A stretch of 64,000 nt of DNA from Sinotaia quadrata (lineage: Eukaryota; Mollusca; Gastropoda; Architaenioglossa; Viviparidae), in NCBI GenBank assembly GCA_028829895.1, contig CM054178.1, positions 72,082,835 through 72,146,834 of the forward strand, in the 5' to 3' direction. A model generated the notes under the pieces. That model did no database searches. It worked only from the letters and a program-made list of their open reading frames with translations, and had not been told where the DNA came from. Below, in pieces: positions 58,201 through 61,936 of the stretch. Numbering within the stretch: position 1 is the first letter of the stretch; every line of letters starts with the position of its first letter. The position numbers were made by a program, and so were the translations under genes.

Positions 58201-60620
58201 GTGTAAGGGTCCAGTACATAAGTCTTTTTAAATGCTGTGAAATCTTTATATAAATATTTTGTAAAACACTCTGCTGTAGAGAGGAAGGAATAATTTTATC
58301 TAGAGTTACTTTATATGATGCTAAATGTATTTTTTATTGTATTCTTCTATCACAAGGAGAAAAGAAATATCGATAATGATCTTTGCATGTGATTTGTGTT
58401 GTATTCCTTAAGGGTAGAGATATAAAATGGATCATGTCTCTAACTTATAACAAAGGAAATTGAAATGATATTTTCTTGATGAATTGTGTTGTATTACTTT
58501 TTTAAGTGTGGAGACATAAAATAGTCATGTACCAACTTAAAATGAAAGGAATTAATGTTGCTTGATATTTAATGCCCAGTGATTTTTTAGGCATACTGAA
58601 TTATTAATTCTGTTGAATTGATTATTCATATGTCTTAAAACTGACAGTAAAATTTTTTATTGTCTTATGAATACTTATTCGTCTAACTAATTATTCGTGT
58701 CTGAAAACCGAAATATTTTTTTGTCATTCGTTTCATATTATGGTAGAAGATTCACTGGTAATGTTTCAAATTTACTTCTAATAGAGCAGATGTTAACACA
58801 ACGGTTAACATTCAAAAATGAAGAGGTGGGGTAAACTTAATTGTTATATATGTTTTATAAACTGTTAAATGTCAAAGTGACAGGACATTGGGTACAACTT
58901 AAGGTGATATATTAAGTATCAAAGTTGGAGTAAACAACTCAGGTGGAGAATATGGGTAGAATTTTCTGGATGAATAGTTTTTCTGATTAATAATCTCACA
59001 CTTGTTCTTAACAACTTCAACCAATGAGAATGAACTGATAGTTACTTTGCTGCAGAAAGTCTATATTCTAATCACACTGCTTTTGACATAACTCAAGTCT
59101 GGTCATAAAGATGATCACTAGCTTAGCCTCATTGCCATTACAAATATCAGCAGTCTAGGATTTGGTTGAGACAAAGGAATTGCTAACAACCTCAGCTACT
59201 AGGCCGCAGATGATAACTTCTCTACCAGGCGGTTCTGATCTTACATTATCTCGACATATGTCAAGAGTCTTTGATTCGGTTGTGGCAAAAGCATTTCTCA
59301 TTAACCTCATCCCCTACGCTGCAAATAACCCTCAATTCGCTAACGGTTGATTCTAGTGTAATTAATGCAATTAAAACTGTTTCAGTATTCAAAATAGGGG
59401 TGACACCAAATCTGCTTCTTGCTCTGGGATGCCAGTTTTTTTAAAGCAATATCCTGGATCTAAAGAAGGTTCCCCTTCTTAATCTGATAGTCACTTTCTT
59501 AATGAGTGTGTCTATATCTATAGTCATGCAGAGCGTTACCATTTATTTATTCTTATAGTTTACTATTGGGCAGACATCAAACAATTGGGCAGTATTACTC
59601 TAAGACATCTTCCTGATTATTACTCCCTCCTGAATTGTTAGTCAAGGGGCTGGAGATCAACCTTGCAGCTTGTGAAAAAAATATTTTGAATGATGATGAG
59701 TTGATGACCATTATTAATAAAAAAAACAAAAAACAGACTAAACAAAATGTTCGAATGATGATAACCATTGTTAACAAAAACAAAAAACAGACTAAACAAA
59801 ATGTTCGAATGATGATAACCATTGTTAACAAAAAAAAAACCCACCAAAATTAAACAAAAACGTTCGAATGTTGATGACCATTGTTAACAAAAACAAAATC
59901 AGATTAAACAAAACGTTTGAATGATGATGACCATTCTCAACAAAATCTGAAGGAAATAACGAGATTACCAAATGAATAAACGATTACAGGTCAAATTATT
60001 AAAACAAAAATTATTCCGTTTCTCTAAGTTGATATTAGAACTAAGATGACAATATTTACTTTTTTAATTGTCCTTCTACGTCTTTCAGTTAATTAAAATA
60101 ATTCGCGAGAAAATGAAGCTATTAATATGTGTTACCTTGTTTCTAACATACTTATGGTTTATTGTCTGCATGACAGTTTGTGCTTCTCGTCATAAAAGAA
60201 ATTCGATCAATTGATTGTTCGGTATTCAAAGTAGTTTGCTGATGTTAACATTTCGTGCTTGCAAAACTTATTGAAAATAAAACAACAAGCAATAATGTCT
60301 CGTGTCTCTAACTCATTACAAACTAGAAAAATTAAGAAAAACAAATATGCGGAACTTAAAACTAATGATGATGTTATTCAAGTGAAAAGTAGTAACAAAT
60401 AATATATAAATATTAAATAAAGTAGTTAAAAGAGAAATACAAAAATAGTACCTGTATTATCATCCTGAACAGATGTGGGATACTTATTTCCAGCTTCAAC
60501 GAGTGTTTGGTTATTATCCTCCTCAGTAGGTTTGGGATAATTATTCTGAGGCTCATTAGGTGTTTGGTTACCATCCTCCTTAGCAGGAATTCCATCCGTT
60601 AAATCAGTATTTTTATCCAT
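2992..60620 (-). CDS. Unrecognised 11-exon protein gene, 3' end outside the window
   Basis: Seen: eleven minus-strand exons with GT donors and AG acceptors, joined in order 60620-60452, 49090-48992, 48478-48377, 36684-36639, 36587-36435, 36052-35884, 33590-33477, 25549-25417, 7862-7717, 4974-4899, 3044-2992. Every junction phase matches, total coding length is 1260 nt, and no in-frame stop occurs. Intron lengths are 11361, 513, 11692, 51, 382, 2293, 7927, 17554, 2742 and 1854 nt. The protein starts without a signal peptide, has no obvious membrane segment, and is rich in Lys and Glu. Exon 9 reads as beta strand-helix and recalls a non-catalytic thioredoxin-fold domain of protein disulfide isomerase, but no CxxC is present and this likeness is weak. 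I do not recognise the family. No terminal exon or poly(A) signal was found in 1-2991, so the gene continues to the left. Transposons occupy most introns. Confidence 0.8.
3045..4898. other. Intron 10, mostly unique AT-rich DNA
   Basis: It holds a GT-rich patch near 3786-3840 and a 16-base C run at 4777-4792. No gene or transposon domain is visible. Confidence 0.55.
4899..4974 (-). CDS. Gene exon 10
   Basis: Acceptor TTTTTTTAAG and donor GTATTA enclose 25 codons plus one base. It begins with Trp (WKTSEQKAVLKEKL) and is strongly charged and helical. It was found because exons 9 (phase 0 out) and 11 (phase 1 in) required a linking exon of exactly this phase. Confidence 0.72.
5515..7244. mobile_element. 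Solo LTR, 1730 bp, TSD gttac
   Basis: The element starts TGTCACAAAC and ends CCTGTGACA, and is flanked on both sides by the 5-bp duplication gttac (5510-5514 and 7245-7249). TG...CA ends, an inverted TGTCAC/GTGACA and a 5-bp target duplication are what a solo LTR of a Ty3/gypsy, BEL or retrovirus-like element shows. It shares short blocks with 27321-29301, for example CTCTTTCGCACAGTG near 5911 against CTCTCTCGCACGGTG there. A cluster of perfect short hairpins lies at about 6246-6380. No coding domain. It sits in intron 9. Confidence 0.8.
7717..7862 (-). CDS. Gene exon 9 (possible thioredoxin-fold-like segment)
   Basis: Acceptor TTTTCTTAG and donor GTAAGT flank 146 nt: two bases completing an Asp codon, then 48 codons, phase 0 out. 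The sequence NVLVDFYADEISVFLVDAGN followed by a charged helix (ELEEEFKKAAKKV) and a strand (CMPIVD) resembles non-catalytic b' domains of disulfide isomerases. No active-site CxxC is present. The fold call is inference. Confidence 0.8.
8465..8650. repeat. Block shared with the hAT element at 13.9-14.1 kb
   Basis: About 185 bp match the reverse complement of roughly 13940-14125, including AGGCAGACATCATCTGCA-like and GGAGCGCCTGG cores. It lies inside the nested LTR. Either a hAT fragment was captured there or both elements took it from a common source. Confidence 0.65.
9090..9897 (+). mobile_element. LINE 3' fragment with (ACT)n tail
   Basis: The translated end of a non-LTR retrotransposon ORF2 is visible across frames: HFLLQCNKYTEERKF fits the C-terminal C-x2-C-x-H-x-C zinc-finger region that follows the polymerase in I/Jockey/CR1-type LINEs. 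The 3' tail is a short ACT repeat (about 9886-9897). The last 75 bp resemble the 3' end of the LINE insert at 43931-44902. The clade (I or Nimb type) is tentative. Confidence 0.6.
10684..10800 (+). pseudogene. Gypsy RNase H fragment, inverted inside element A
   Basis: A plus-strand reading gives VQKFKAFLYGKHFVILTDHH, matching the RNase H piece of elements B (47160-47240) and C (57990-58080). Protease and integrase of element A are on the minus strand, and integrase text begins immediately to the right (about 10800). This is an inverted junction. Confidence 0.7.
10800..11660 (-). pseudogene. Integrase remains of element A
   Basis: The minus strand shows the zinc-binding end of a gypsy integrase (DVTRYCQSSDIC), the core start (DLIGEFV, ILTVIDY) and a later block (DVYLPALILVMYEVLKDS), spread over frames with stops. 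The acidic triad cannot be confirmed. It lies directly downstream of protease, with no RT between, as in the integrase-first order of elements B and C. Confidence 0.7.
11703..12122 (-). pseudogene. Retroviral-type aspartic protease region of element A
   Basis: An open stretch of about 139 codons starts near the motif VLCDTGC, the D-T/S-G active-site signature of retropepsins, and continues VGLLV and a beta-rich region (ITLASGVKDKVPIV). It is joined on the gag side by a broken zinc knuckle (SCGKPGHI near 12170). The same segment occurs in element C at about 53860-54110. No ordinary start is needed, as it is part of a polyprotein. Confidence 0.7.
12130..13300 (-). pseudogene. Gag remains of element A (charged N-terminus, capsid)
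   Basis: The minus strand encodes, across frames, an Arg/Lys/Glu-rich coiled-coil-like N-terminus (12900-13100) followed by a capsid segment near 12480-12610 (LQHILTRWLELDEVEI) and GPKSLTNWIKPADRYEE (about 12360-12430). The same blocks occur in elements B and C. This capsid part is the region related to SCAN domains in Gmr1-like gag proteins. Confidence 0.65.
13301..13874. other. Element A leader or gag start, with AAT repeat
   Basis: AT-rich, non-coding looking DNA with an AAT/ATA microsatellite at about 13438-13490. No further domain seen. Confidence 0.5.
13875..14594 (+). mobile_element. hAT transposon, internally deleted, TSD near-perfect
   Basis: The terminal inverted repeats CAGTGGTGCACAAAC and GTTTGTGCACCACTG enclose 720 bp. 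Flanks aattacag and acttacag form an 8-bp duplication with one mismatch, the hAT size. The plus strand keeps a transposase start (MAANRKRKVDKENQHF at 14127) and a hATC-type end (LTDDNLEAIL ... IKPDILKLADDM, ending near 14390), but the catalytic middle is gone. It is a non-autonomous derivative inserted in element A. Confidence 0.88.
14603..16019. other. Untranslated leader of element A and AT-rich DNA
   Basis: This is the stretch between the hAT insertion and the 5' LTR. The last 40 bp before the LTR (15980-16019) match, on the minus strand, the start of the internal region of element B (GTAGGCTCT ... CAAATTTG). No coding domain found. Confidence 0.5.
16020..16833 (-). repeat. 5' LTR of element A (814 bp)
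   Basis: On the minus strand it starts TGTTGACTGCC and ends CATTGCCATCACA. It pairs with 8042-10450. The half near the internal region (R-U5) also matches the plus-strand LTRs at 22.3, 34.1 and 39.3 kb, while the other half (U3) differs from them. Confidence 0.8.
16834..18400. other. Intron 8 sequence, no gene recognised
   Basis: AT-rich DNA. A 26-bp unit containing CATTGCC and ACCAATATGA is duplicated at about 17224-17275. Nothing else is clear. Confidence 0.5.
18410..18720 (+). pseudogene. R2/HERO-like LINE ORF fragment
   Basis: The plus strand reads QRRWTREE, a Myb-like DNA-binding start, then GYTKRMHKLWLKHHP and SEQRLMNQKR. This pattern (x-RM-x-LW ... TEQRL-x-DQ) is the N-terminal part of R2-type non-LTR retrotransposon ORFs in animals. 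Stops end it near 18709 and no polymerase follows. Confidence 0.45.
18960..19260. repeat. GC-richer unclassified repeat-like block
   Basis: A sharply GC-richer stretch contrasts with its AT-rich surroundings and has no reading frame. Its position just downstream of the LINE ORF remnant suggests a LINE 3' untranslated region, but I see no tail or target duplication. Confidence 0.35.
20080..20330 (+). repeat. U3 fragment of the B/C-type LTR
   Basis: It matches 38900-39125 and 58930-59110 across several blocks, for example GATGAATAGTTTTTCT and CCGGTCATAAAGG. The similarity stops abruptly near 20330, leaving an LTR scrap in intron 8. Confidence 0.7.
20508..22079 (+). mobile_element. Possible solo LTR with promoter-like region
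   Basis: The candidate begins TGTAACATTTTGG and ends GGGGGATGTAACA. A TTTAAATACC box near 20597 and a GC-richer region after it look like an LTR promoter. A perfect-armed hairpin lies at 21482-21506. No matching 5-bp duplication (agtta left, tagag right), so the ends are uncertain. Alternatively the G-run at 22066-22071 is a polypurine tract and an LTR begins at 22073. Confidence 0.35.
22270..23428 (+). repeat. Solo LTR of the Gmr1-like family
   Basis: It matches the LTR of element B (39300-40254) and the copy at 34075-35151 through several conserved blocks: GTTGATTCCTG, GTCTCAAGAATT, TTTATTAACCTTC, and the 3' end region ACTTGTAATTAGTTA ... GTGTCACA. No internal region follows. The left edge is uncertain and could start at 22073. 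Open frames inside it have no domain. Confidence 0.75.
23429..25416. other. Intron 8, right part, unique-looking AT-rich DNA
   Basis: No transposon domain or exon recognised apart from the adjacent LTR and exon 8. Confidence 0.5.
25417..25549 (-). CDS. Gene exon 8
   Basis: Acceptor ATTCCTTAG, 44 codons plus one base, donor GTGGGT, phase 0 in and phase 1 out. It includes EEVKNMILLEKSGLLPRLYL. If this donor is skipped the frame stays open only to a TAA at 25394, adding 13 residues. A shorter isoform ending there is therefore possible. Confidence 0.75.
25550..27315. other. Intron 7, right of exon 8, nothing clear
   Basis: AT-rich DNA. A short segment near 26400-26530 is GC-richer and carries GATGACGTAATG, a CRE-like core, with no support for function. 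Confidence 0.5.
27321..29301. mobile_element. Solo LTR, 1981 bp, TSD acttg
   Basis: Ends are TGTCACGGG and CCCCGTGACA, flanked by acttg on both sides (27316-27320 and 29302-29306). The 5-bp duplication and TG...CA ends identify a solo LTR. Inside are a GAAA microsatellite (27776-27795), recurring phrases with CGGTGAAAACCGCAAT and related text near 27850-27960, and a run of hairpins from about 28297 to 28450. It is related to 5515-7244 and 49542-50971. No coding region. Confidence 0.88.
29307..30389. other. Intron 7, AT-rich, no feature seen
   Basis: No gene, splice-supported exon or recognised repeat. Confidence 0.45.
30390..31109 (-). pseudogene. piggyBac transposase fragment with one terminal end
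   Basis: The minus strand shows an acidic N-terminal region (EYLPAPSDFMEN) and then, after frameshifts, FAGRSGVQIPFAQNATVLDV, the start of the DDE_Tnp_1_7 domain of piggyBac transposases. Upstream a TTAA at 31110-31113 is followed on the minus strand by CCCATTCAATGGCAGAGG, suiting a piggyBac terminal repeat at its obligatory TTAA target. The catalytic aspartates and the other end are missing. Confidence 0.7.
31114..32149. other. Intron 7, AT-rich, no feature seen
   Basis: A plus-strand open stretch at 31796-32095 has no splice or domain support. Confidence 0.45.
32150..33005. repeat. Two diverged copies of one interspersed repeat
   Basis: Segments around 32190-32430 and 32690-33005 share ordered blocks: GACAATACA, a CTGTCTGCAGAT core, CACCTGCAGCAGG-like text and the CAAGATCAAGA ending. 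The second copy runs into a 34-bp minisatellite. Class unknown. Confidence 0.5.
32860..32997. repeat. 34-bp minisatellite, four units
   Basis: A unit beginning ATCAAGAGCAGATTCCTTTG recurs at 32860, 32894, 32928 and 32962 with almost no variation, so it expanded recently. The units are the tail of the repeat family above. Confidence 0.9.
33477..33590 (-). CDS. Gene exon 7
   Basis: Textbook splice sites: acceptor TTTGGTTTCAG and donor GTAAGT. It holds exactly 38 codons in phase 0 on both sides. It encodes alternating beta-like segments (ITIENNQVQCEIEEYD) and a basic C-terminal part (KKTGRKHIQKF). Confidence 0.85.
34075..35151 (+). repeat. Solo LTR of the Gmr1-like family
   Basis: Blocks match the LTRs at 22270-23428 and 39300-40254, including GTAAGTTGATTCCTGTGAAT, ACACGTGACGGTGACAGCC-like text, GTTGTGGAAGAGAGAAAACG, TTTACAGCGCCC and the terminal CACGTCACA. 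No internal region. It sits in intron 6, antisense to the gene. Confidence 0.75.
35655..35745. repeat. CA microsatellite with CACG variant units
   Basis: About 45 CA dinucleotides, with GCAC variants in the middle. It lies in intron 6, about 140 bp from exon 6. Confidence 0.95.
35884..36052 (-). CDS. Gene exon 6
   Basis: Acceptor TTTATCAG, donor GTATGA, 56 whole codons, exit phase 0. The peptide begins WHLDPGYAIMQKF, continues with an acidic Ser/Glu run and LFVDYVALKKHQ, and ends IIPIGVLLDESQ, a mixed helix-strand composition typical of a folded domain. Confidence 0.8.
36189..36418. repeat. CA and CTAT microsatellites filling intron 5
   Basis: A CA run (36189-36229) is followed by a CTAT run (about 36257-36418). 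Together they make up over half of the 382-nt intron 5. The CTAT tract ends 17 bp from the exon 5 donor. Confidence 0.95.
36435..36587 (-). CDS. Gene exon 5
   Basis: Acceptor TTATTTAG. It carries 50 whole codons, including FYSRDGHLRFIFELNKYDD and a following acidic stretch. The donor chosen (GTTCAT) is weak, but it is the only GT that gives the phase 2 exit needed by exon 6 before a stop within the CTAT repeat. The left border is therefore less sure than the rest. Confidence 0.7.
36639..36684 (-). CDS. Gene exon 4 (46-nt micro-exon)
   Basis: A short exon between acceptor TTTACACAG and the strong donor GTAAGT. It enters in phase 1 and exits in phase 2, exactly what exons 3 and 5 require. It codes FLINTKDEVKETTA plus the split codons Val and Arg. 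The following intron is only 51 nt. Confidence 0.75.
36685..37742. other. Intron 3, AT-rich, no feature seen
   Basis: No repeat domain or exon recognised. Confidence 0.45.
37743..38145 (-). repeat. Truncated LTR of the Gmr1-like family
   Basis: It starts TGTGCCACCTCTGGG and follows, in reverse, the 3' half of the LTR at 22270-23428 down to AAAAGAGCGTTGACAT. A 13-base C run occurs at 37851-37863. The U3 part is absent. Confidence 0.75.
38405..38475. repeat. Degenerate TTAGGG-like patch
   Basis: Several GGTTAGGG, TTAGGGTTA and GTTAGAGTTAGG-type words occur in a row with variation. It could be a small interstitial telomere-like tract or chance in GT-rich DNA. Confidence 0.4.
38820..40254 (+). 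repeat. 5' LTR of element B
   Basis: The U3 part matches 58845-59110 and 20080-20330; the R-U5 part matches 22.3-23.4 and 34.1-35.2 kb. It ends GGCATTGGCATCACA. A segment beginning CATAACTCGAGTCC is present twice (39093 and 39187). An ATA microsatellite occurs at about 40183-40223. The left border is the point where the shared sequence begins and could be further left. Confidence 0.7.
40255..42540 (+). other. Leader of element B
   Basis: The first 40 bp (TAAAGTTGGTAGGCTCT ... CAAATTTG) match the leader of element A after its 5' LTR, so the primer-binding site should lie here; the tRNA is not identified. The rest is AT-rich, with a TA microsatellite at 41837-41854 and open frames lacking domains. 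Confidence 0.5.
42540..43440 (+). pseudogene. Gag of element B (SCAN-like capsid)
   Basis: A charged Lys/Glu/Arg-rich region is followed by a capsid part: ETYRCRFHQFKRKQTDTF, then LQLVLT and MLELDEVEI, then GPKSL-like and ADRYEEIWG-like blocks around 43200-43280. Frame changes and stops break it. The pattern ETYRxRF with a following leucine-rich helix is what SCAN domains share with Gmr1-like capsids. Confidence 0.6.
43931..44902 (-). mobile_element. 5'-truncated LINE with (TAC)n tail, 13-bp TSD
   Basis: The insert in the integrase of element B is flanked by AAACTTTAGCTCA on both sides (about 43917-43930 and 44903-44916), a duplication typical of target-primed reverse transcription. Read on the minus strand it ends in a TAC repeat (43931-43945). 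Its last part resembles the 3' end of the LINE at 9825-9897. The open frame at 44466-44741 has no recognised domain and may be 3' untranslated sequence. Confidence 0.7.
44903..45979 (+). pseudogene. Integrase of element B
   Basis: The core is recognisable in pieces: DLIGEF near 45060, a D-x-x-T-x-F/Y-type strand, MKEINQLLRVKQ near 45310, then VFALHEVPQDLTNFSSFEL, and a C-terminal module at 45776-45979 (WQGPYEFVEKLSGCNFRI ... KIFHANLMKAY) that matches the GPY/F-type end of gypsy integrases. Frameshifts and stops interrupt it. RT starts about 100 bp downstream. Confidence 0.78.
46080..46770 (+). pseudogene. Reverse transcriptase of element B
   Basis: Gypsy RT motifs appear in order: KKNTQQFCMDYRHPNK, then MPECEQLFTRLSSAKYVF and LDLTKGF, which carries the first catalytic Asp. 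The second box reads NFIYDILMA where (Y/F)xDDIL is expected, so one catalytic Asp is replaced by Tyr. Then FFGHFKLEYLGHTVG. Frameshifts and stops make it inactive. Confidence 0.82.
46930..47245 (+). pseudogene. RNase H of element B
   Basis: A connection part, then FVLRRDANNAGLGAVLMQKQ with the first catalytic Asp, and NYSTAEKNVSEL with the Glu position of the usual YSTxEKE. A frameshift follows and the C-terminal half is cut before the LTR. Confidence 0.8.
47280..47749 (+). repeat. 3' LTR of element B, U3 missing
   Basis: It begins TTCTTATGTCTATGCTAGGA, matching 34690 and 39780 inside the full LTRs, and follows them to the end. The final bases GGCATTATA replace GGCATCACA. The U3 half was lost together with the RNase H end. 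Confidence 0.75.
47750..48376. other. Intron 3 between element B and exon 3
   Basis: AT-rich DNA, no feature seen. A short open frame at 47779-47976 has no support. Confidence 0.45.
48377..48478 (-). CDS. Gene exon 3
   Basis: Acceptor ATTTTTAG and donor GTATGC flank 102 nt. The split codon with exon 2 gives Pro and the exit is phase 1. It encodes a Lys-rich, likely helical segment including YRELQGKDKAKVNKLVSNL. The other frames contain early stops. The gap to exon 2 is only 513 nt. Confidence 0.8.
48992..49090 (-). CDS. Gene exon 2
   Basis: Acceptor CTTGCCAG and donor GTGAGT flank 99 nt. It enters in phase 1 (completing a Gly codon) and leaves in phase 1. The peptide carries LFEEELLPEETRQKLKAYV, likely helical, then a hydrophobic MAMLPIIP stretch. 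Phases match exons 1 and 3. Confidence 0.8.
49542..50971. mobile_element. LTR-like element related to the 5.5 and 27.3 kb solo LTRs
   Basis: It starts TGTCACAACCCC after a sharp change in composition and shares landmarks with the others (an early TTTATTCTGCATGC-like block, GGACAAACGCAAGG, a TTCGTCC phrase). A plausible end is TTGTGTGACA at about 50971. The flanks (gtagt and aattg) do not match, so the right border is a guess. Confidence 0.45.
51098..51405. repeat. 37-bp minisatellite, about eight units
   Basis: A unit with CTATTTCATGAGACTGACTA recurs with small variation. Two units in the left part are diverged and the rightmost is incomplete. Confidence 0.9.
51879..52220 (-). pseudogene. 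Unassigned ORF, gene-like, possibly OTU-related
   Basis: About 113 open codons on the minus strand, with balanced composition unlike nearby chance frames. It reads YDQYLRLLKDSN, then SHWGYTDLDAALRTNVFVFI. The W-G-x-x-x-D-x-x-A-A ... VFVF pattern recalls OTU-type cysteine protease domains often carried by transposons, but the catalytic Cys part is not visible and the call is weak. No ATG is near the start. It lies in intron 1 on the same strand as the gene and would break its frame if included. Confidence 0.3.
52467..52492. repeat. GT microsatellite
   Basis: Thirteen GT units in AT-rich intron DNA. Confidence 0.9.
52804..52820. repeat. Poly-G run
   Basis: A G homopolymer run in intron 1. Confidence 0.9.
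53350..53830 (+). pseudogene. Gag end of element C: capsid and CCHC knuckle
   Basis: Capsid text LQHILMRWLELDKMKIDIG (about 53360-53420) is followed by SDLTTRYN. A complete retroviral zinc knuckle, CFNCGKRSHIRSHC (C-x2-C-x4-H-x4-C), lies at about 53776-53817. This is the only intact knuckle among the three elements. Confidence 0.78.
53860..54120 (+). pseudogene. Protease of element C
   Basis: INRHCVSVLCDTGC carries the D-T-G active-site signature at the same place as in element A (NGHCVPVLCDTGC). A stop soon after and several frame changes disable it. Confidence 0.72.
54480..55190 (+). pseudogene. Integrase of element C
   Basis: It contains the zinc-binding N-terminal region, weakly, near 54560-54720. 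Then ILSNRGTQFTSELMKEMN near 54855, where the usual second catalytic Asp of SDxGTQF is Asn, followed by FRVKQ and VPQDSTLFSPFEL near 55070. It is cut off by the LINE, so the C-terminal module is missing. Confidence 0.75.
55205..57050 (+). mobile_element. RTE-like LINE, endonuclease and start of RT
   Basis: The first ORF part encodes an APE-type endonuclease: GICESKRN near 55510, GVAIMMSPIAARTL, ARIMTARFNSKGRK, ILMGDLNAKIGKDN, WISPDGNTKNQID and, after one frameshift near 56084, ASDHHLVIGTIK. These are the N, E, D-x-N, D and SDH steps of the fold. A linker with charged helices and the start of RT (PAHWKKK ... VKIPKKGDLG) follow, then it ends abruptly at about 57050. The family is common in animals, where fragments are often labelled craniofacial development protein 2-like. 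Clade tentative. Confidence 0.8.
55444..56085 (+). pseudogene. APE endonuclease ORF of the LINE
   Basis: 213 codons are open, the longest frame in the window. They cover most of the endonuclease up to NQIDCITISRKW. The catalytic SDH is downstream in another frame after a stop, so it is not a working enzyme. The first residues MYKTGKAAQVASEMKRYNI match the usual start of this endonuclease after TWNxRT. Confidence 0.82.
57055..57760 (+). pseudogene. Reverse transcriptase of element C
   Basis: Pieces across frames give AKYVF, then RFLANS and the ADKPKLAFSTPV block near 57125, TPAVFTKMMRLLIERMKEES, FRDDILVA with both catalytic Asp kept, and EYLGHTVG-like text near 57535. An out-of-place homopolymer block (T/G run, 57486-57519) is inserted, and the segment at 57160-57310 is foreign. 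Confidence 0.78.
57790..58160 (+). pseudogene. RNase H of element C
   Basis: First part degraded (TDASN-like near 57840). The second half is well kept at 57934-58158: YYSISEQECLGIALAVQKF and HFIIQRDHQPLAHLAHSTKA, including the catalytic Glu and the DHQPL Asp. It ends near a stop 40 bp before the LTR. Confidence 0.85.
58202..59110 (+). repeat. U3 part of the 3' LTR of element C
   Basis: It follows a purine-rich GTAGAAATGGAAG run and starts TGTAAGGG. From about 58845 it matches the U3 of element B. Two copies of a roughly 100-bp segment (near 58372 and 58472, sharing TTGTGTTGTATT) lie inside. R and U5 are missing. Confidence 0.6.
59690..59943. repeat. About 54-bp tandem repeat, four to five units
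   Basis: The unit contains CAGACTAAACAAAATGTTCG followed by AATGATGATAACCATTGTTAA. Both strands stay open by chance, giving repetitive peptides that should not be read as genes. Confidence 0.9.
60452..60620 (-). CDS. Gene exon 1 (start codon, Asn/Pro/Gln-rich N-terminus)
   Basis: ATG at 60620-60618 in the context GGTCATGG, with G at +4. The exon codes 56 residues plus one base (phase 1) and ends at donor GTACTA. It contains a degenerate internal repeat: EDGNQTPNEPQNNYP is followed by EEDNNQTLVEAGNKYP, so the start of the protein is probably disordered. Directly upstream is a fair acceptor (CTGTTTAG before GTCATG), so an untranslated first exon may lie further right, with exon material starting at 60623. 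No signal peptide. Confidence 0.75.
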
Positions 60621-60844
60621 GACCTAAACAGTAATGGATTTCTGTAAACGCTGAAACTGAAGTATACATAATTTCATCAAATGCAATGTTATCAAACATG
60701 ATAAAGAAAAATGTTAATTATTATTATAGTTACTTTCAGTATGTAAGAGTGAAAACAGCTTTGTAGCTTATGCTGATTTCGTTTTGTGACAGAGAAGAGT
60801 TTTATGTCCCTGTTTTTCAGTTAAATATTATATTACTTGTATAA

Positions 60845-61931
60845 TGACACGGCTTTCGGGTACTATGTGCTTTGTAAGTTTGATTGGTCCATCTTGAACT
60901 GTGGACGGCCTGAACGGCGCGCCTTCAAATACAGCTGGGTAGACATCTGGCACTCTGTTGCAGTGTCCAAGAACTCTCTCTCTGTTTGCCTCCCAGAGTT
61001 GTGGAGTTTCCTGAAACTCTCTGAGGGCATTTCCCACCCTCTCTACAACACGCTACATTTTTGACGTTTCTCGTCCGTTCCTGGTTCTGTATCCTCTTTT
61101 ATACACAAAGTTCTTGTACATCACTTTCTCTGAACTGACTAGAACACCCCCTCCAGCACACATGCTATCCCCCATCCAGCACTGCCCTATACAATCAGCA
61201 CTGCACTGTACATGCTGATGAATATATATTCTGACCATTCTGGTCACACTCTGGCTGTCCAGTGCCAAGTATCAAGTTCCCAGCTGGCACCTGTGATTTA
61301 CATATCCATTTGCCCTACCTAGCTAACTCTCAGAGCACACACTAAAATCTCAGAGCAACAGTCCTACTTGTATTTTATTTTAAAACTACAGTTACTATGG
61401 CAACTCATGGCCATTTGGCAAGCCATACATTAACTCACAGCAAGAAATGGTTGTACACACAAACCAACACATTTAACTATAGTGATATAAATATTAACTT
61501 TCCAATAACTCAAATTCTATTTCAATAGTAATTTCAATATCAACTTAAACTACCAAAAATCTTATAGTGGTGATTCTTAAAAGTTGTTTACATTTCCAAA
61601 ACTAAGAACCTGCATGCTCACGGACAAAATTGGCGTCCTAGCAGCCTTCCCACATACTGGGTACACTGGCATAGTTTTATGGGCGCTGTGTCCTGACCAC
61701 TGGAGGGTCAGCCAGGTTCTCCCTCAAGTTAATTATACTTTTTCCCTTCCCTGGCACGAAACCTATTTTCCTCAGCTAGCGTCCCTACCACTTAGGTTTC
61801 ACATTGTTGACAAAATGGTCATTTTTGCCCCTGTCCCTCTTAATTAACTTAGCTGTTTCATTAATGTTTAGAGTTAGAAAAATACTTGAGGGAGAGAAAA
61901 AATTAATTAATATTCCCCCATTATCGTGACA
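60845..61931. mobile_element. Solo LTR upstream of the gene start, TSD tataa/tatac
   Basis: The 1087-bp element has TGACACGGC at one end and ATCGTGACA at the other. Flanks tataa (60840-60844) and tatac (61932-61936) differ by one base, as an aged 5-bp duplication would. It is GC-richer than its surroundings. It lies 225 bp upstream of the ATG on the gene's strand, where promoter or 5' UTR sequence is expected. Orientation not settled. Confidence 0.6.
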
Positions 61932-61936
61932 TATAC

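Larger units (their letters stand above)
53060..59110 (+). mobile_element. Gmr1-like Ty3/gypsy element C, interrupted by a LINE
   Basis: The plus-strand order is capsid remains (53350-53600), zinc knuckle (53770-53825), protease (53860-54110), integrase (54480-55190), a foreign LINE (about 55205-57050), RT (57055-57760), RNase H (57790-58160), a purine-rich run and the U3 part of a 3' LTR (58202-59110). As in element B, integrase stands before RT. No 5' LTR was found; the left edge is where recognisable homology starts. Confidence 0.78.

Noticed and set aside
59595..59853. Open frames on both strands
   Set aside because: They are a by-product of the 54-bp tandem repeat, whose unit length is a multiple of three.
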